This document shows, piece after piece, positions 32,916 through 44,883 of a stretch of DNA of 64,000 nt. The DNA lies in NCBI GenBank assembly GCA_026419785.1, contig JAODTK010004332.1:335129-399128 (forward strand), given 5' to 3'. The first letter of the stretch is position 1. Every line of letters starts with the position of its first letter. The notes beneath the pieces are model-generated. The model was given only the letters and a program-made list of their open reading frames with translations, searched no databases and was not told the DNA's origin. The stretch comes from Sclerodactyla briareus. Its lineage: Eukaryota > Echinodermata > Holothuroidea > Dendrochirotida > Sclerodactylidae. The translations under genes and the position numbers were made by a program.

Positions 32916-34011
32916 CAGGGCCGTAGCGAGCGGGGGGTGTGGGGGTGGGGGGTGTGGGGGGTGTCACACCCCCCCAATAAGTGATGCGGTGTCGGAAATG
33001 TTCGGTTCGGCGGCAAAAAAAAGAGAAGCGGAAAGAAAAGGAGAGGAAAAGGGAGAGGAGGAAAAGAAGAGAAAAAAGGAGAGGAGGAAAAAGAAGAAAA
33101 AGGGGAAGGGAAAGGAAAAGGGAAGGAAGGGATGTGAAGGGGAAGAGAAAGGGAATAGAAAGAGGAATGGAAGAAAAAAAGGAAGCCAGACTTGATTATC
33201 GGATTGACGTTTGGCTGTCCCTTAAGTGGCCCATTCAGCTCGTCGGAAAGAGACTGGCTGCACGCAAACATATATTATGCCGGCCCGTCGCTTCGGTGTA
33301 TTTGGACGAGTGACCGAGTCTGCGGCAATCGGCCAAAAAAGGGGGAATAAAGGAGTTAGCGTTTGACATTCTTTTACTAGATTGGACATTCGTAAGTATT
33401 TGTTTTGGTTCCTATATTCCAGATATACACATTTTTTCTTAGCCATTTCCTGAAAATAATATTTAGAAAGGAATTTTTCAAGTAAACAATGAAGAAGTCG
33501 GTTTATGAGGGCATAATGCGGAGGGTGACGAAGAGTACGAGAGTAGAGGGGCACACCACAGTTTTTTAGATAAAAATCAGGTAACAAGGCACTACCCAAC
33601 TTTGGGCCCAGAATAAGTTAAAATCCGGTACAGATAACTAAGAATAAGTGGAAAGAAGAAGTACTAAAATGGCAGAAAACTTGCCGATCATTGCACCAAT
33701 GAAAGTGTCAATTTTTCTGGCTTTCGCGGAAGCGCGCAGGTGTAGGATGGTCTGTTTCAGATACAAGAGCAGCAAAAATCGGGCTTGTTTAGGATCGGGC
33801 ACAAAAAAAAAAATGGAGTTCCAAATTGAAGGGTCCTGCGTACGTGGTGAGCGGGTTCAAGTAATTACTGAACACCCAATTACTGAACATATTGCCACAA
33901 GATTGCATCTGGGAACGTTTCAATATTCAAAATTTCCAAAGGGAGGGGAACACCCCCGGCCAAAACAATCTCCAACACCCCCCAATTCATCAACCATTCG
34001 CTACGCCCCTG
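32916..34011. mobile_element. Non-autonomous hAT-type element, 1,096 bp
   Basis: Flanks are identical 8-mers, ATGATGAA at 32,908-32,915 and 34,012-34,019. The ends are CAGGGCCGTAGCGA and, on the other strand, CAGGGGCGTAGCGA, 13 of 14 identical. A G-rich block with GTGTGGGG repeats follows the left end, and a purine-only stretch covers about 33,015-33,190. The palindrome module CGCGGAAGCGCGC lies at about 33,726-33,738. There is no transposase similarity. The long open frames on both strands come from the purine/pyrimidine bias. Confidence 0.88.
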
Positions 34012-34189
34012 ATGATGAACAACCAAACCCCAGCTCAATAAGACCAAGAGTTCTGGATTATTGGTCCACAAGGTTTGCAGACTCAGTATCAGAATCTGGT
34101 GACGTAGATGACCTTTGACATGACCCCAAAACAATTAAAAAATCGTGGACCCTTTCCTCACTTTCGGTCTTGCAGACCCTTTTTAGTTT

Positions 34190-34803
34190 TGCATGCTTAA
34201 CACATTGACGTTTCAAGTATATGCTAATTAAAATCTCCATAAAAACCTGTCAATTCTGAAGTTTTAATAGTATTCATAATAGTTGACATTTAGGGACCAG
34301 TGGTTTTAGACATTAAACCACGGTGTTTAGGTTTAAACACTAGTCGTCGTTGTTGATAAATAATATCATAATAAGACACGGTTTTTATATAGCGCAAATA
34401 CACAATAAAAGTGAGAGGAGGTGCATGATTGTGTTAAACGCGGCACGCCCGCCGCTCGCATGGTAACGGGTTCATTCGTGTTGACCTGCCCGCATGCATT
34501 GAACACCACCAAAGCGGCCGTTTCCATGCACATTCCAACATATATTTCAATGGAAAACGTTTAATGCACGTGGGCCGGCGGGCGGACATTGTGGGCGTGT
34601 GGGCGGCGCGATCGATTTCTCGGAATCGGTCATGTAGCGATTTTTACCTGCCATCCGCGTGGTATTTTGTCATCGATCTCTGGGATTTCCTCTGCAATTT
34701 CGCTCGCGTGCATGGAAACGGGTCTCACCCGCGTCGCTTCGCCCCGCCCGCCCCCGCACGCCCCCCCCCCCCCCGCCCGCCCGCGTTCATGGAAACAGCT
34801 TAA
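34190..34803. repeat. GC-rich palindromic dispersed repeat, copy 2
   Basis: The AT-rich module (34,190-34,330, sharing GTTGACATTTAG and AATCTCCAT with 46.45 kb) here precedes the GC-rich module. Inverted ends GCCGTTTCCATGCAC (34,516) and GTTCATGGAAACAGC (34,784-34,798) bracket a segment with internal GCGTGCATGGAAACGGG. A retrotransposon-like tail fragment (ATATAGCGCAAATACACAATAA) lies at 34,392-34,410. Confidence 0.68.
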
Positions 34804-35729
34804 CTGCGGACTTTTAACAGAAGCATTTTGAAACTGTTATGTTTTGTTACAACGAAGTTGAGCCTGATTCAGACGGGGGACTGCCTGGAACCTATAGACT
34901 AGCTGACTGAGGCGAGGCATTTATTAATTACTTCGCTTGAGAAGCAATGTAACAAAATTTGCAATTGCAAAACATGAGGGTAACAATTATAAGTACAATA
35001 CATAGAAAATGAAATCTTTCGAGTAAAAAATGTAATGGTGTGATTGTATGGGCTTCTTCTTTCAATCCTTGGTGGAAATTTTTGCTTTGGGTTGGTTAGT
35101 CACATCTCAAAACTAGGCATCAATGGTGCTGTACTGTACTGTTACAGAAACCTTAACTTGAACGGTACTGGCCAACACTCCATACCCAGTTGGGGGGGAG
35201 CCAAAACGACCAAGGAATGGGTTGGCGCCAAAACGAAAAAAGACGGTTATTGATTCCAGCTTCGTTTTAGGTGTAGGCAAGGTGCTGGTAACAGCAGCCG
35301 TATATTTCTCGATTCCCAGAATCGATGCGATAATTTGATGAAATATTGTTATGACAAGGCATTCCCAATCAAGGATAGTCCTAGGGACCAAGGAGAGAAT
35401 AGCCCTTGACAATCAGGGTAAGGGAACATGAGAATCGTGATGGTGGTGGCCGAGACGCGTGCCGCGATTGACCACTGACAATTGAAGAAGACAAGGTATT
35501 ACCAAATGGTCGGTATGGATGGTGGCCAGGAAATAGACGTTTAAACTCTAAGGCGCCATATTTTTCCTCCTCCATCAGCGGAGGCGCGGGGCAAGAAAAA
35601 AGGCAACAAAGATAAGATAGATGACAGTCAGTGGCTAGGTGCATTAGCTGTCATTTTATGTCTTGAATCATGAATGCGATGAGAGTACAACTCGCAAGCA
35701 AAACAAACGCTTTTACCGGCGTTTCGTTC
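34804..35729. other. No gene seen
   Basis: AT-rich to mixed. No motif-supported feature. Confidence 0.4.
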
Positions 35730-35915
35730 GAGTTTTTAATCCGAGTTTACATGCGGCGAGTTGACGTGCGTGTGCGAGTTCGAGTTTGAGTGCGGGCGAG
35801 TTTGAGTTTTTAGTTTACGTGCGGACGAGTAGTCGGCGAGTTGGTCTGCGGCGAGTCGGTGAGCAGTTTGACCCGCCCCGAGTTTGACTGCGGCGAGCCG
35901 AGTTCGAGAGTTGAA
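35730..35915 (+). repeat. Degenerate minisatellite of GCGGCGAGTT units
   Basis: GTGCGGCGAGTTTGAGTT-like words of about 12-24 bp recur with variable spacing (CGAGTT, GCGAGTT, GCGGCGAGT). It is CpG-rich against its surroundings. Confidence 0.75.
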
Positions 35916-37009
35916 CTGGTTCCGAATCATGGAGCATTCAGGAGGGTCGACAACCCCGGGAGTTTGAGTTTTGTTTATGACAATCATAAGCAAATAAGCT
36001 CAAAGCGCGGGAGGGAAAACAAACTTTCCAAGTGCACGGACTTCGTGCACAAAAAGACAACCAAAATTTGACCTGATATTTGTTTCCAGGGGAAAAAAAA
36101 CACTAAAAATGGTGGGAGAGCTTTTCTCGCCGTGGTTTGGTACCAAAAACAGGCCAGTTGTCCCAGCTCCTCATGTTAATCATCCCAAAATGCAGGTACA
36201 GAACCAGTGTGAAAAGGCACCCAACTCTGTTGGGTCTAGGACAATCGACCGAAAAAAAAGTAGATCGGCCTTAGTACTATACGAACTTTTGGCAACCTGG
36301 GTTGGGTTACACTAAGCATAATCATTCATTTCTGGCGATCTTAATAATTAGCTAGGGGGCTTACCTACCAATGAACTTTTGATTTTCATATGTTTTTAAA
36401 TTAATGAATTGTAGGCCTGGAACCGGTTCCACTACTAACCATATTATACGATTAACTCTGGGCATTTGAGTAAGAGTACGCTGGTCCACAGACAATATTA
36501 ATAGACCGACTGGGTCTCTGATATAAAACCTAAAAGGCAGAAAAAATTAGGCCCCTCCTTTTCCTGTTTTTAGGATACGATATGGGTTACTACACAAAGA
36601 GCTGTCCAGTTGCCCGCCCTGATCTTTTTGCACCATGATAGATGATAGGTTATATGGCAATTAAGTGTGAGCATTAATTTAGTTAAAAAGCTAGGGGCTA
36701 TTCTTCGAATTTTGACTAGGCATACGTAAGGATAAGAGTTTTAAGACTAAGTTAGGCTTAGGCTAGCCTGTGCTTTGACATGAATTTTATGCCAGGCCCC
36801 AAAAGTGAGGTTCCTGCCCCCTGGTGAGAGGAAACCAGTGCGTTAGCAGTGGTGTTTTAAAAAAAAAAAGGTTGACTTCCGGATAACTGGAGACAGTGCC
36901 ATGATATGATGTCACAAAAATACACATGTGTGCCCCCACTAAACAAAGTGTAATACCCAAATTATTGTACAAAGTTACTAGAGTTAGTGCCTACTAGTTT
37001 TTTTAAGAT
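35916..37009. other. No gene seen
   Basis: Ordinary AT-rich sequence; nothing recognised. Confidence 0.4.
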
Positions 37010-37170
37010 GAGGACAAATCTCGATTGTTCCAACGTCTCTATGCTTTGACGTCCCCATATTCCAACGTCTCTAGGTTCAGACATCCCGGTTATTACGACC
37101 ATCTCTGTTTCGGACAACCATTTCGAATGTCTCGTATTCTGATTTGCCTCTAATCCGCCGTCTCTATGTT
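37010..37170 (+). repeat. Degenerate CCAACGTCTCTATGTTC tandem words
   Basis: CCAACGTCTCTATGC, CCAACGTCTCTAGGTTCAGAC, CCATCTCTGTTTCGGAC and CCGCCGTCTCTATGTTCAGAA follow one another at roughly 40-50 bp, a small eroded array. Confidence 0.55.
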
Positions 37171-38759
37171 CAGAACACATAGTGTACTTTGGTACTGGTA
37201 CCACCGATACAAAATGTACTTGTGATGACCGACACAAACAACACAACCCCCCAACAACACAACCCACAACAAACCCAAAAACCAGACTTTGTGATGTGAG
37301 GCAACCGATTTGGAGAAAAATGTTTTGAGAATGTAACGAACAAGGGGCGCCAAGTAAATTGTTCGATAATAATTGGGTTAAATGGTAAACGACAAACGTT
37401 TACTTCGACGAACCAAAATCATAATGTACCTTTGACGCCGCGAATCTGACGCGCTGAATTATGTACTCTCTTTAAATTATAGAGGTTTACCCAGTGAGTC
37501 TGGGACCCTGGTTGGCCCTAAACTTGAGATGTTTTTTCCAAAAAAGGAATTTTGTTACAGAATATGAGCCAGAACAATTTTTTTTTTTTTGTGGATTCTG
37601 CCTCAGTAATCTATTCCCCATTTTCAGTTTTAGGGAGCAGAGTATGTAAAGTATCCGAATTCACTCTCTTGTGAAGAGAAGGTGGAAGTGAAGGAGTAGT
37701 GTTGTTCTTAGTTTTAGCCTAGACCATGAGTCTCTTGGCGGAAAAAACAGGACCAAAAAAAACACAAACGAAAACAAGGTACAGTAAACCCATTGTATAT
37801 TCCCGCTTTCGGTAATACTTAATAAGTCCGACCCCTATAAACACAGGGTCAAGAAAATGTTTACCTCACGAGCTTGATAGCTTTCTGAATACACTTTGTA
37901 AAAAATAGTTTGTGAAAACAAGTATTACTGATCATGATAATTTTTCAGGCATACTTTATACATAACCTTGAGTGAGGGTGGGGTCTAATTGGAACCTGCT
38001 GCCGGTTTGTGCCCAGATGGGTAATTGTGTGTGGAATGACAAAGCAGTGGGCTGGTAGTTCACTAATGTACCATGATCAGTGCTGGTTATTGTGTGCTGG
38101 GTGCAATAATTTACACGTCGCATTGCAAAAGATTGTGTGTTTATGATGATATTGCCCTTCACCCAAGGCATGTCTGACCACTTTCGCTCCCAAAATGTAA
38201 TGCCTAATGTCCTTGCTTCACCAACAGTCAAACATCTAGCATCCCACCCGGTTCTCGGTATGGGTAAATCTCACAGAATTTTAAGATGTGCTCTATTCAC
38301 TCTTGCCTGTTGTGTATGGTGTATTGATTCAGGGAAACAATCCAGTGCCCAAAATAAAGACCTTGGAATAGTAGCATACCCTAAGGTCAGTACGTCTGAA
38401 TTAGATTCACTACTGGATTAGCTAGGGCAGTTGATGCCTGCCTTCGGGGTGTGTGCATTGAGTGATGAAGCCATCTTCTTATTGGAGAGGTTGTTTCTGC
38501 GTGTCATTGGGGACGTGCGTAAAACAAAGTTTGTTAGATAGAGGGAAAATTTGCATAAATAAAATATTCATAAACCCCTTAAACGACTTTTTTGACCTGG
38601 CCTTTTTTTGCCAACAGCCACCAAAAGATTTGAAGCCCCCCTTACTTCTGTACTTCATGTGTTCAGGTAAGTTGGTTGATTGGACTCGTTGCGTCGTAGA
38701 ATTGCTAAGGAAGGTGGCCAACGCATTATGTTAGCTAATGTAGTCCCTCCACCCTTAAC
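37171..38759. other. No gene seen
   Basis: Open frames near 37,960-38,420 exist on both strands but have no splice or family support. Confidence 0.35.
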
Positions 38760-39807
38760 TAGTGGCGTCAACGACTTTCAGACTGGGGGGGGGGCACAAG
38801 GGGGGCACCGACATTTTGTGGGGGAGGGGGCACAAGACTACTATCAAGCGGGCGCCCCTATTAGTTGGCGCGGGGCTGTACAAGAATTTTTTTTGATTGC
38901 TTAAGCCTCCAGTTGGCCGGAAAAAATGACCTGTCACGAGCGTTTGAGGCTGCATATACCAAGCTTAAATCTGGTGGGCATTTGGGATCACAAATTTCTA
39001 TTCTTGTAATCGGTTTGGAAATTTAACATTGTGTCCAGACCTCGTATTATCGCGGACCCGACTTTTTGGCCAGAGAAGAATAGTCAACTGCTATGGCCCA
39101 CACTAATGTTCACCAGGCGCGCTAAAGCGCGCATTTTTCGTTTTTGGGGTTTCCGCCTGGCAATCTGGAAAAACCAGGAATCTCACCAGAAAATTTGGGA
39201 CATCTAGCTATCTAGCTCTACTGTCCAAACCTGATATGACGTCAGTAGCAGTTACTGGAGAAGAAGGACCTGCGTTGACACTAAATCGATCCAGCAAGTG
39301 GAAAGCCGAGCTACTTGCTAATTCAATCGCGGTGCGTGGTAGTGAAGGAATTAACGGAACGGAGGCTAAAGGGTTTGGTAAAATCAAAAAGAGGTTGGTT
39401 GACTGTAGTTTAAAGGTCAATGAGAGGGGTTGTATTAATTTCAGTGTTTTACCCAAAGATGTGTATAGTTAGGGGCCCAATGAGGTAGAAAGTTCATACA
39501 TAGAGTGTGCGGACGATGGCGGGGAAAGCGAACGGGAGAAAATCCACCACTTATAGTACACGCGCGCAAGGCGCGAACATGGTCACCTGTATCGCATCCG
39601 AGCAAATTTGGCACAATTCTGCCTTTGTGTGAAGTTTTTTGTGGTTGTTTTGCTCCAGATCTATTTCAAACTGTAGTCGACCACTGACTACAGAATATTT
39701 TTCGAAAAAAATCACAATCTCAGGGGGGGGGCACATGGTTTTGAGGGGCCGTCACGCACGTGCCCTCCTGCCCCACCCCCCCCCCCCCCCTTGGCGACGC
39801 ATGCCTA
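38760..39807. mobile_element. Probable non-autonomous hAT-type element
   Basis: The left end TAGTGGCGTCAACGAC is followed by a poly-G block. The right end, read on the other strand, is TAGGCATGCGTCGCC preceded by a long poly-C block. ACCCTT lies just outside both ends (38,751 and 39,809), an imperfect target duplication. The palindrome GCGCGCTAAAGCGCGC with a following T-run sits at about 39,118-39,140, as in the complete elements. The ends are weaker than in the other copies. Confidence 0.5.
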
Positions 39808-41589
39808 TACCCTTGTTTGTATTGTGGTCTATGACCTCATGAGTAGGCAGACCGTGTTTCTCCCTCGAGTGTTGGCGCGTCCTGTAGATTAAATTTTTGA
39901 TAAACCACCTCAAAGATGTATGAAGTGGGGTCAGTCGCCTTGCTCAGCTCTGTTGTGGCTGGGTGTATGATTCTTGCTACTTACTACTGTTTTATACTTG
40001 TTCTGTGTGTTTCGGGAGGAAGGGGGCGGAGGGGGGGTTGTTGGGGGTCCCACATTTTTGCGTGCTTCATAATTTATTTTGCTGCTTGTTTTTCCATCAT
40101 CCCAATTTCCCAGTTATTGTTTATGCAATTGGTGTGTTGTTAACAGTGTTAATTTTAAAACTGATCAGTTGCTTCAGTTTCAAGACTGTCATGCGAAAGA
40201 GCGCCTCCACCCACACAGGGACACGCACCACCACATACAGAATAGCCATGTTTTGTAGATAGTGTCTACATTTTGAGAGAAATATATAGGGAGGGTCAAC
40301 TTGTTTCCCCTTATAGGTCTTAGTGGCCTTATCTGCGACAGAGGGAGGGCACGTATCCCTTCCCTTGTGTAATGTCCTCGGTAGAATCTTCAATCAAACC
40401 TAAACTTCGTCTCTGTGGATTCGTTTTTATAATTTGGCGTATTTTGTGCCCTGTTTCCAAGTTTCCTTCAGAGAACACAACTCACGGTGAGGAGGGGCGC
40501 CCTAATTTTTGTAACATCGTGAAACACATCAGTTTGTTTACCTCTCTATCTTCGAATTTCTCTTCGACATAGACCCCCCCGAAACTACCTTTGATTGTTG
40601 CTTATAGTAAAGTTGTATAATCATAGTGTAAGATTCTGCAACATTTACAGTGAGTGTCCAACCCCTGTTTAAAAAACGCGAAGTCAGACGCATCTATTAC
40701 AGAATCACAGAAACAACATAGTTAATTCGGGAATACAAATCGATTGCGTCTGACAGACATATCTAATCTCTGAGGCGAAATGCGATCATGTCGCCCAAAA
40801 TCACTGTCACTATAACACTGCTATTAGTGATGGCGCTGTCGTGGCTTAGCAACAAAGTATTTCCAACGGACTTCTGTTCTGTATAGAGCTTACAGTACAG
40901 CATGTCGGGGTTGGTCTGGACTCCCACCATCAAGGAGAGAAAAAAAAAAAACTACACACCAAATTCTTCTGACATTTTCATCGGACAACAAGTTCAGTTC
41001 ATTATTTACAAGGCTTCCTCCTCTTTGGTCCTCTGTTGACCTTTGGCCTTCAGGATATTCATTTTCATTAATTTTACTTAAGATTTAGGAATCTTAATAT
41101 ACGGATGTGAGATAATTCCTGAGATTTTTTTGAAGACACGGAACGACTTGCCGCGTTCGATTCCATGCGGAGGTCTTCCATAATTTAACAGCAATTATTG
41201 TTCACGCGAATTCAGAAATTGTACCTGAAATGAATAGAGTTTGGCCTGGTGCCGAGAAACTCGTTGTTTCCATTACAATGAGTGGAGCTAATTAAGGTCA
41301 GCTGCGGGGTGAGTGATATCATGAGATATTAGCAAATCGTTGTGGAGTTTTGTAGGTGGAAACACCAAATCTTGGGAATTTTATAATATATTAACTTTGA
41401 GTATGCCTGGACTACTGTGTCGACGTTGGTTGGGAAACAACACTAATGCTTGAATGTCCTTGTTTTCAAGTTCCTATTGGGGCAAATCTGCCAGTCATAC
41501 ATATATTTCGATACAATAGGCAAATTTTAGAGTAGACTAAAGATTTAATAATCTGGAAGGCCACCGGGATCTTCGGTAGGAATCGAACA
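39808..41589. other. No gene seen
   Basis: Mixed sequence with a G-rich block near 40,020-40,050. No supported feature. Confidence 0.4.
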
Positions 41590-42500
41590 TCTTAAAAACG
41601 ATAAAGGTGGCCAGTGTATTTGATGACAATGTACACGCAATGGTCATCAATATGTGGTTTAAAACAGAACTTATCGTCAACGATCGAGGAGTCCGAGGTA
41701 TAAAATTTTCTGAAAACTTTCAAGGTCAAAGGCCCCGGGAGAGGAATGCTCGTAATCATCTTAGGGTGGAAATAATGTAGTTGGACTTCCAAGATGGTCG
41801 GTGAGCTTGTTGGCTCAAACCACCTTTTTAAAAATAACCTGAGGGTGGTTTGTTCTTTAGGGGCCAGTTTACCACAGGCCTTCTCATGGACGAAGACATT
41901 TTGTTGTCTTCCAGCAAAGAGCCGGACTGATCTCATCGGAAGAAGCATTTTTGTTGTTGTTTTAATAAATTTAAAACAAAAAAAAACAAGGGCCCCGAGA
42001 AAGAGCCTTGGGGACGCCAAACATTAACGTCCATCCAATTTAATGAACGCCGTTGACATAGATACATGGATACATATTGGATAGATAATTGATATCAGTC
42101 AGGGCGTTTCCGCGTCTCCTATGTGTGCAGCGTTGATGCGAGATTTCGTGATTAACTCGTTTCGAACGCTTTACTAGGTCAATATAAATGCTCAGCACAT
42201 TTTTACGTCTGCCCAGAGTGGCGAACGAATAGGCATTTACAATTTTCAAGGAGAACTTTTAACCTTGCATTGGTGGCCCTTCCTTTTTAATTCAAAAAGT
42301 ACCGTTGGTCAATCCCCAAATTTCCGAAGACGCCTCTCAATAACCGCTCGTGGATTTTAAATCAAGTCAAGGAGCAAAATAATCGGCGGCTGGTACTCTC
42401 AGTGGAGTTGACTGTCACCCTTCCTGAAGATAGATATCACCTTAGCCACTTTCACCAAGGAATCAGGGTAGATACCCTCTCGATAACCATGTTCACAGTG
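41590..42500 (-). pseudogene. Non-LTR reverse transcriptase, fingers to YADD region
   Basis: On the minus strand, going 5' to 3', the text reads IYPDSLVKVAKVISIFRKGD, a decayed Y-R-P-I-S-L-L block, a motif A region (YIDLVK..VNHEI), YVNGVH, a motif B region (FGVP.AL..GP.FF for GVPQGS.LGPLLF) at about 42,020-41,990, and motif C as VRLFADDSKM near 41,925. This is the classic order of CR1/Rex1/Jockey-like reverse transcriptases. Each block needs a frame change, so the copy is dead. No 3' tail was found near 41,590. Confidence 0.82.
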
Positions 42501-43221
42501 ATCACAAGATACTGGATCATGCATCGTAACCAACTACCATCATCGAAAGGGTGACCATTATCCACCCTGACCTGTTGTGTCAAATCACATGATTACTAGG
42601 CGAAGCATTGTCGCTCACCTACTGAAAAAGTGGTGGGGCGCTGTCACAGGTTTGCAGTTGGAAGCAGTCCCTCATTGCTTGAGTGAACAGAGGATATAAC
42701 TCATTGCGATTCTTCAAATTACCCTCCAGCTTCAATCTACATTTGCCCCTGCAGCCCTGCGAAATATGCGTTTTTCCTGCCATAGCAATTTTTTCGCGAG
42801 TTGAAGCAGGAGGATGGGGGGGGGGGTACCTACCACCGATCTTCTGTTTACAGAAACTAAAAAAATTACTCACCTTCGCCTAATCTATATCAACATCAAC
42901 AAGAAAATTACTTCATATGGCTCGTTCAGAGCCGGGCATCTGCTGAACCGAAGGTGACATGCGGCATGACCGGGGCCCAGCCACCCGTTGAAAGTTAAGG
43001 GGAGGGGGAGTCTGGAGCTGTGATGAGCATTTTTGGTTTGGGAAGAAAACGTTGTGTGTATAGAGGGCCTTATAAAAAGTGGGAATGACCCCGACCCCAG
43101 TGTTGCGTCTTCGGGCCTGACCCAAAATCATAGGGATCATCTAAATCACATGGCCAACCTAAATAAGCCCTTTACATTTTTCGTGAACGGTGTGCTATCA
43201 TTTACAAGGGGCGTGACAGTC
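42501..43221. other. No gene seen
   Basis: May contain further eroded 5' sequence of the retrotransposon. A short G-run lies at 42,815-42,828. Confidence 0.35.
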
Positions 43222-43229
43222 ATACGTTC

Positions 43230-44875
43230 CAGTGCCGGAATTTAGGAATGGGCGACGGGACACGTGCCCAGGGGCTCCCACAAAAGGGGGCCCCAAAAAT
43301 TTCAATGTATTTTAAGGAGTAGGTTAGGAATTTCAGCCAAATTTAGGATGATTGAGGCTAAGCAACCAGCCCGTACTAACATGCTGGCCACCGCTGATGT
43401 CAACCATCTGGCAGCATGGTTACCCTGCCACAGGCATTCTCTGAAACTAGTTGGCAAGGATGCAGCAGAGTGCTGCTCAGCAGCTGTGGCGTGCTTTTCT
43501 TTTCTGGAAGACATTTAAGTTTTCTTCCACGGCCCTCCAAACGTTTCAAGAACACTGATGACATCTTGAAAACAAGTGACCGCCCAGTAATCGTTCCCAA
43601 ACGACAAACGCGGTGGTCATGTAGAGCAGCTGCAGTTAGAGCACTTCATTCGGGTGATCTCCGTCAAGCTGGCGTTGCGGAAAAAATGGTGACGATGTTA
43701 GAATCAGCACCCAGAGCGAGGGTTACGAAGCAAATGGGCTCTTTGAGAGAATATGTCTGCATGAGACTGGCATCTACACAGTTTTCTGGCACGACATTGG
43801 AAAAACAGGACGAACTGCAACAAGTAAAATCGTGCAGGATACGCAACTAGACACCAACACAGCAGTTGCAGCTATGGCATCTCTACAAAAGTTCGTGAAG
43901 AGCGACGAGAGTGTTTTGCCCCAGACAGAGAAGTTCAAGTTGTAGAACTGACACTTCCTCCAGTGGTGGACCAAATTTGTTGCTCACTAAGCAGCCAAAT
44001 TGGAGCGTATGAAAAGATCTGCAGTGATTTCGGTTTTCCTAGGGCGGTTGGACTCATTAACAGACGATCATATCCAGCAATCCGCCACTGATTTAGTGCA
44101 CAAGTACAAGGATAAATTAGATGATACGATGGGGATCGAGCTGGTACAATTCAGCCTCATGGAGTTTTCAGAGTTTTTCTGTTGAGACAATATAAACAGA
44201 GGTAGGAGGCCACCCGGACGACAGTAAAAAACCAAAGATCGTTATATAGTCTGATATCGACAAGGGTGTTATGCACGTTCCGAATGTTTGAATGTCTTGA
44301 TCGCACTCGCATGTTACCTGGTCCTAGGTTTCACACTGCGCGGGCAGCGTTTTTTTTATTAAATGAAATTCATTAGAAAAAAAAAAAAAACAGGCTCAGA
44401 ACGACCATGGGGAAGTACCGGCTCTGCCGCGTAGCCATTATGAGCATCGAGTATGACATTTTACGAGAACTTGACTTCAGTGACGTTGTGCGGGACTTCC
44501 CTAACATAACTGCACGCAAAGTCATGGTATACGGTAGGTTTCCAGGATAAAGGAATCAATTTTTTTGCTAGAGTACTGGTCGTTAGGTAGGTGGGTGGGG
44601 TCAAGTATTGTGTCCTGGCGGGCAAGACCGCCCCGAACCTTGTATCTACTAATTGCGTACTGGACTCCTCGTCACTCGCGCTCTTAATCAAATATAGTCT
44701 GTATATTGCTAGTGCTCATGTATGTGTACGGGGGAGCGGGGGAAAAACCGGGAGGGGGGGGGGGGAGTTGCACAACCTGTTATTCAGATCTTTTGGAATT
44801 TTCATAGCTACATTCTGGAGGGGCCCCCACAGAGCCTGTTCCCAGGAACCCCACAAAGGGTAACTCCGGCCCTGG
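43230..44875 (+). mobile_element. hAT transposon copy, 1,646 bp, complete ends
   Basis: Identical 8-bp flanks ATACGTTC occur at 43,222-43,229 and 44,876-44,883. The left end is CAGTGCCGGAATTTAGG; the right end read inward is CCAGGGCCGGAGTTACC. Sub-terminal GGCTCCCACAAAAGGGGGCC and its counterpart GGGGCCCCTCCAGAATG are also partly symmetrical. Between them lies a decayed hAT transposase on the plus strand. At this length much of the transposase gene has been lost, so the copy is an internally deleted relic. Confidence 0.88.
43365..44185 (+). pseudogene. hAT transposase remnant (ZMYM1-like/DUF4371 type)
   Basis: In three shifting frames the text follows hAT transposases related to ZMYM1-like proteins. 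First comes PCHRHSLKLVGKDAAECCSA (the family's P-C-x-A-H-x-L-N-L-V-G), then AVACFSFLEDI, then RQTRWSCRAAAVRALHSGDL (the T-R-W-S-x-R block), and near the end YEKICSDFGF and SATDLVHKYKDKLDDTMGIE (the C-terminal dimerisation region before the final A-L-N-x-L-x-x). The N-terminal zinc-finger and first catalytic region and the hAT C-terminal end are missing. At least four shifts and several stops. Confidence 0.82.
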
Positions 44876-44883
44876 ATACGTTC

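Noticed and set aside
32908..33271. Long open frames on both strands in Lys/Arg/Glu-rich and Phe/Pro/Ser-rich translations
   Set aside because: They come from a purine-only stretch inside a transposon; low-complexity composition explains the lack of stops.
37956..38421. Overlapping open frames on both strands near 38 kb
   Set aside because: Length is within what chance allows over 64 kb, with no splice sites or family similarity.
41592..42020. 142-codon minus-strand open frame as a single protein
   Set aside because: It covers several reverse-transcriptase motifs only when frames are mixed; it is part of a decayed retrotransposon.
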